From Bacillaceae bacterium S4-13-56 (GTDB lineage: Bacteria; Bacillota; Bacilli; Bacillales; JAWJLM01), in assembly GCA_040191315.1 (NCBI GenBank), contig JAWJLM010000008.1, positions 45,154-109,153 on the forward strand: a DNA stretch of 64,000 nt, in the 5' to 3' direction. The notes beneath the pieces were generated by a model. That model had not been told where the DNA came from. It did not search any database and was given only the letters and a program-made list of their open reading frames with translations. Below, in pieces: positions 59,650 through 64,000 of the stretch. Made by a program: the position numbers and the translations under genes. How positions within the stretch are numbered: the first letter of the stretch is position 1; each line of letters starts with the position of its first letter.

Positions 59650-62618
59650 TAGTCAGCCCTCCTTACATCACAGAGGAATGCTTTGTATTCAGGAATCGTT
59701 GTGTTTGCATCCCCTATATGAGGAGTTAAACGATTGGCAGTACTACCTGTGACAATACCTTTATAACCAAAGTGCCAAGGCATACCAACTTGATGAACCT
59801 TTTGTCCCCTGATTGTATAAGGCTTAAATCGTTTCGTTACCATAGCATAGGCTTTGATGTCACCACGTGCTGAACTAACGATGATTTCGTCCTTATTGTT
59901 AATACCCTTTTCTTTTGCAAGCTCTTCACTCATCTCGATGAACATATGTGGAACAAGTTCAGATAACCATTCCTGATTTCTTGTCATTGCTCCAGATTGC
60001 CAATGTTCTGTCATGCGATAGGTTGTAGCGACAATAGGGTATTTATCTTTGTCTCCCTTTTTATTGTGTTTACCATCCCAAATAACAACTGCAGGGTTTA
60101 AATCAACACTGGAAAATGCATTTGGAATTGGACTTTCAAATGGCTCGTAATGTTCTGGAAATGGACCTTCGTTTACTGGTCCGAACATACTTCCAACTCC
60201 ATCTTCTAACATGATGAATGGATCATGTCCTCCTGGATCTGATGGTGCTTTTGTTCCACCGAAGTCAGGAACATCATACCCTCCCCATTTAGAACCATCC
60301 CACTCAATAACAGCTTTATCACTTGCCCATGCTTTGCCATTAAGATCAGCGGAAGCACGGTTGTATAGAATCCGACGGTTAACTGGCCAAGAGAATGACC
60401 AATTCAAGAAATTCCCCATTCCAGTATCTTTGTTGTCACGTGCTTTAGAAAGGTTCTTTCCTTCTTCAGGGTAGAATCCACTATAAATCCAGTTACCACT
60501 ACAAGTTGAACCATCATCAGCAAGAACAGTAAAATTCTTTAATAATTTTCCAGTATTGGTGTCATAACCGTTAATTTCTCGTTGGACTATATCAATATCA
60601 ACGTGATCACCTTCACCATAATTCCAATAAAGAGCTTTAATTGGTTCATCTATCACATTAGAACTATTTTTATATAGTGCTTGAATGCGTCGAGCAAGCA
60701 TATGAATAATCTCTAGATCACCTAATGCTTCACCTTTAGGCTCAATCGCCTTCCAACGATATTGCATCCATCGTCCGGAGTTAGTGATTGTTCCCTCTTT
60801 TTCATAGGAAGCAGCTGCTGGCAACAAAAATACTTCTGTATTAATATCTTTTGGATTTGATCCGGCATCCTTCTGCCAAAATGAAGCTGTCTCAGTTTCC
60901 CATAAATCAACTGCTACCATCCAATCAAGTTTTGCAAGAGCTTCTTTTTCTGTTCCAGCATTTGGTCCACCTACAACTGGATTTTGTCCAAACAAGAATA
61001 GACCTTTAATTTCATCTGCAAGCATTGACTCAAATAATGCAATATGAGATGAATTTTTGCTGTATTTCCCTAGATATTGGTATCCAAACTCGTTGTCCTT
61101 AGTAGCATTTGGGCCATAGAAAGCTTTGAGTAAGCTAACTAAGAATTTAGGTTTATTGGACCAGTAACCTTTAGCTGGTGTTTCTGCTTCTAGATATTTT
61201 TCTAAAGTGCTATGTTTGTCGGTAGCGGATGGTGCACCAATGTATCCAGGTAAAATGTGATACAACAATGCGAAGTCTGTTGAACCCTGAACATTTGACT
61301 CCCCACGTAGTGCATTAACTCCACCACCAGGACGACCAACGTTCCCTAACAGTAATTGAAGCATTGCATAACTACGTACGTTTTGAGTACCAACTGTATG
61401 TTGCGTAGTACCCATTGCATACATGATTGTTCCAGTTTTCTTTGGACTTCCCGTTGAACAGAACATTTTAGCAATCTCTTCATAATCACTAGCTGGAGTA
61501 CCTGTAACCTGCGACACAGTTTCAACATCATATCTTGAATAGTGTTTTTTCATTAATTGGAATACACTTCTTGGATGTTCTAGTGAGTAGTCCTTAATAA
61601 TCTCGCCATTTTCGTCCTTTTGGAATTTCCAAGTGGAACGGTCATATAAACGTAAAGACTCATCATAACCAGAAAACAGTCCATCTTCGAAATCAAATTC
61701 ATCTACTACTAAGAAACTAGCATTTGTATAGTATGCTACGTATTCTTTATGGAATAGATCGTTTTGAATTGCATAATTTATTAATCCACCAATGAAAGCT
61801 ATATCTGTTCCAGATCTCATTGGGGCATATTTATCTGCCATTTGAGAAGATCTAGTATAACGAGGATCAACAGAAATGACTTTTCCACCATTTTCCTTCG
61901 CTTTTAACAACCATCGTATGCTAATCGGATGATTTTCAGCTGGATTTGCTCCAATAATCATTGCACAATCCGTATGCTGAAGATCATTCCAGTGATTTGT
62001 CATAGCTCCACGACCAAATGAAGGTGCCAGACCGGCAACCGTAGAACTGTGTCATATACGTGCTTGGTGTTCAATAAACGTTAAACCAAGACCTCTCATA
62101 AGTTTAACTAATAAATAAGTTTCTTCATTATCTAGAGCAGCTCCTCCGAGACACGCAAGGCCATGAGCACGGTTAACGGTTATTCCATTTTCCTCTCTAA
62201 TAAAGGTTTGTTCTCTCGTTTCTTTAACTTTATCTGCTATACGAGATAACATCCATTCCCAATCTTTTTCTTCCCATTTGTCACTACCTGGCGCACGATA
62301 TAATGGTTTCTGAACGCGCTTTTCTGATGTGTAGAGTTGTCGAATCGTAGTGCCTTTACTACAAAGCTTTCCTTCGTTAATTGGATGATCGGCATCCCCT
62401 TCTGTATATACCACATCATTATCTTTGGTATAAACTAAGATACCACAGCCAACTGCACAATACGGACAAATAGTAGGTGTTACGGTTGTTTCTTCTGTTT
62501 TAAGTTTACTAGCTTCTGCTTTAACGTCCCTTTCATTAAAGCCAAGCTCTACTACAGCTAAAGTAACTGCTGTAGCTCCTGATAGCTTTAGAAAATTACG
62601 TCTAGTTAAATCAACCAT
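59649..62618 (-). CDS. fdnG: Selenocysteine-containing formate dehydrogenase catalytic (alpha) subunit
   Basis: A 989-residue molybdenum (bis-MGD) enzyme read through an in-frame TGA at 62054-62052 (residue 189). The flanking text is HQARI-Sec-HSSTVAGLAPSFGR, the same as in E. coli FdnG around Sec196. A Tat signal (TRRNFLK, residues 5-11) and a [4Fe-4S] site (C51, C54, C58, C86) precede it. Without read-through the protein would be split into 188 and 784 residues, and the second piece would lack the catalytic residue. The bSECIS hairpin just after the TGA supports Sec. It oxidises formate at the outer face and passes electrons to FdnH and FdnI. Confidence 0.94.
62021..62054 (-). promoter_or_regulatory. 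bSECIS element for Sec insertion in fdnG
   Basis: On the minus strand, 11 bases after the TGA, GGTTGCCGGTCTGGCACC folds into a stem with a GGTCT loop and a bulged U (GGT-T-GCC with GGC-ACC). E. coli fdnG and fdhF have GGTTGCAGGTCTGCACC at the same distance, the SelB-binding form. Confidence 0.85.
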
Positions 62619-62693
62619 CTTATTCCTCCCCTTCTACCAATACTCTTATCCTAAAAAGAACAGCGTGATGTTTGAATCTAGGCATCGCCTCCT

Positions 62694-63455
62694 TTAGGTA
62701 ATATCACCTACAGCTTTTTTAGCTAAATCATCAATGATCCGCCCATTAGAATGATAGACTATCACCATTTTGCCTCTTATATAACCAACTACAGATAGAT
62801 TAAGATATTTTGCTATCTGAACTGCTTGTTTAGTTGCTGCTGTCCGTGAACCAATAACAGCGAATCCAAACCTAGCACTCTTTGCCAGCATTTCATAAGA
62901 GATTCTACCAGTAGTTAATAAAATAGTTCCTTCGGGTTTGATTTTATTTCTAATAGCAAATCCAATAATTTTATCTACAGCATTATGTCTACCAATATCC
63001 TCGCGAACTACAATTTCACCATTTTCTAAGATGATACACGCACCATGCATACCCCCAGTTTCTAAGTACATTGGAGAATTAACAGAAAACTCATGACGTT
63101 TTTTTAACAAGTACGTGAGAGAGACTTTCATGTCGCTCACTATTCTTGGAAATTGCTTTACATCTGTTAAGGAAAAAAAAGTAGTTCCTCTGCCACAGCC
63201 AGCTGTAAATATTTTTTTCATTTCTTGAAAATCTTCAGAAGAAAACGGTTGTTGTCTTTGGACTAGTACTCGACCTTCTTCTTTATAAACCTTTAATTTA
63301 ACTACGTCCTCTATTCGATCAATCATTCCTTCTGAAAACAAATAGCCAATTGCCCAATCTTCTAGGTCCTCTCTTGTCATTTGAAAGGTTCCTATTTCCT
63401 GATTATTTAAATAAAGTGTAATGGGATATTCTTCAGGACTTGCTTTAATAATCAT
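62694..63455 (-). CDS. fdhD: Formate dehydrogenase sulfurtransferase FdhD
   Basis: A 253-residue protein that sulfurates the FDH cofactor. EDWAIGYLFSEGM, GGMHGACI and EDIGRHNAVDKIIG are diagnostic. The active loop is FTAGCGRGTTFF with one Cys; E. coli FdhD has CxxC at this place. AAGGTGG 8 bases before the Met at 63455 sets the start; the earlier TTG frame has no site. First gene of the FDH operon, 75 bases ahead of fdnG. Confidence 0.92.
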   Translation of the reverse strand: MIIKASPEEYPITLYLNNQEIGTFQMTREDLEDWAIGYLFSEGMIDRIEDVVKLKVYKEEGRVLVQRQQPFSSEDFQEMKKIFTAGCGRGTTFFSLTDVKQFPRIVSDMKVSLTYLLKKRHEFSVNSPMYLETGGMHGACIILENGEIVVREDIGRHNAVDKIIGFAIRNKIKPEGTILLTTGRISYEMLAKSARFGFAVIGSRTAATKQAVQIAKYLNLSVVGYIRGKMVIVYHSNGRIIDDLAKKAVGDIT

Positions 63456-63625
63456 CACATCCACCACCTTCAGTTCTATTGTAATCGGTTTCAACTAAAA
63501 ACAGCATAGGGATAGTCAATTTGTCACAAACTGTTCCCAATTTCGTCGAAAATAATAAAATATGCCCCCATTTAAACTGTAATAGTAATTTTTGGATTCT
63601 GTATTATGCTCTAATTATTGTAGCA

Positions 63626-63669
63626 ATAATAACACTTTGTTCATGTTGTAATCTGTGACATCAGTCACA
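63626..63669 (-). promoter_or_regulatory. Fnr-dependent promoter of the formate dehydrogenase operon
   Basis: TGTGA-CATCAG-TCACA (63654-63669) is a perfect Fnr box. On the minus strand TATTAT lies at 63631-63626, so the box centre is near -42, exactly the spacing found upstream of hyaA. A leader of about 165 bases follows before fdhD. Confidence 0.8.
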
Positions 63670-63786
63670 TTCTAATTTGCTGTTAAAAATTATTAAATAA
63701 AAAAAGTTTGCATAAAGTGTAACAATATCTTAACCCGTTTCTTTTTTTTGATTGTTATATTAATAAAACAATAAGTTCAGACTGAC

Positions 63787-63975
63787 TTAAGAAAAGCGCA
63801 AGCGCCCTTGATCATCGACGTAAGGCGGTGAGGCCCACATCCTCGAAAAAGCAAGCTTTTTCTTCGTGCGAAGTAGCTCTAAGTAGCTTTCCTTTGTGCG
63901 ATTACTTGTGGCAAAAACTTCGAAGATTATTCGATGATGCTTTTTCGCTGGAGCTAGACAAATTTTATATTTTTA
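63787..63975 (+). repeat. Family A repeat (A5)
   Basis: Begins ACTTAAGAAAAGCGCAAGCGCCC and ends GCTGGAGCTAGACAAATTTTATA. It has the CATCGACGTAAGGCGGTGAG module shared with A1 and A3 and the AAAAAGCAAGCTTTTTC hairpin. No gene is seen in 63670-64000. Confidence 0.8.
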
Positions 63976-64000
63976 TCTTTTTGAAAAAAACACCCCTTTT

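Noticed and set aside
62003..62052. Formate dehydrogenase as two genes or a nonsense pseudogene
   Set aside because: The TGA is at the known Sec position, with a matching SECIS hairpin and intact frame on both sides.

Overview
The window looks like the chromosome of a low-GC, endospore-forming member of the Bacillaceae. The evidence is a set of Bacillus-type genes: csgA, SleL-like cortex-lytic enzymes, dynA, yqfQ, yozE, yolD, a nadBCA/nifS/niaR locus, cstA with a cre site, and Bacillus-type LexA and Fnr boxes with strong AGGAGG-type ribosome binding sites. I cannot name the species. No rRNA, tRNA, CRISPR array, insertion sequence or prophage was seen.

Layout, left half (1-41 kb). A PucR-type regulator is cut by the left edge. 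It is followed by a BCCT osmolyte transporter, spore-related genes (csgA, two tandem LysM-GH18 enzymes), sbcDC, ferritin, and an operon joining an MDR oxidoreductase, an ArsA/Get3-type ATPase and two small proteins, one ending in Cys-Cys. Next come cstA, a CGCGG-motif small protein, an orphan haem-copper oxidase subunit I, and the NAD biosynthesis locus with its repressor. Further on are dynA, a LysM-M14 peptidase, a broken sfsA, msrAB, yqfQ, several small genes (including a 29-residue membrane peptide) and a divergent gene pair with two LexA boxes.

Layout, right half (41-63.5 kb). This is one anaerobic-respiration block, all on the minus strand. An 11-gene operon encodes a Tat-exported [NiFe] uptake hydrogenase (hyaABC), its protease, an unusual Rieske-like four-Cys protein and the complete hypABFCDE maturation set. 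tatC and two tatA genes follow. A second operon encodes FdhD, a membrane formate dehydrogenase (FdnGHI type), FdhE, MobA and two MoeA proteins. The catalytic formate dehydrogenase gene is interrupted by an in-frame TGA at the selenocysteine position, with a bacterial SECIS hairpin directly after it, so it reads as one 989-residue selenoprotein. Both operons have a perfect TGTGA-N6-TCACA Fnr box at the same distance from a good -10. H2 and formate oxidation therefore probably feed the quinone pool together when oxygen is low; the Tat and molybdenum-cofactor genes supply their export and cofactor.

Intergenic DNA carries three families of dispersed repeats, called A, B and C here. Copies usually sit right after stop codons, and one A copy abuts a decayed gene. 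The most interesting points are the Sec-FDH, the Rieske-like Cys4 protein, the matched Fnr promoters, the ArsA/CC-tail operon, the repeat families and several unexplained small genes and terminators.
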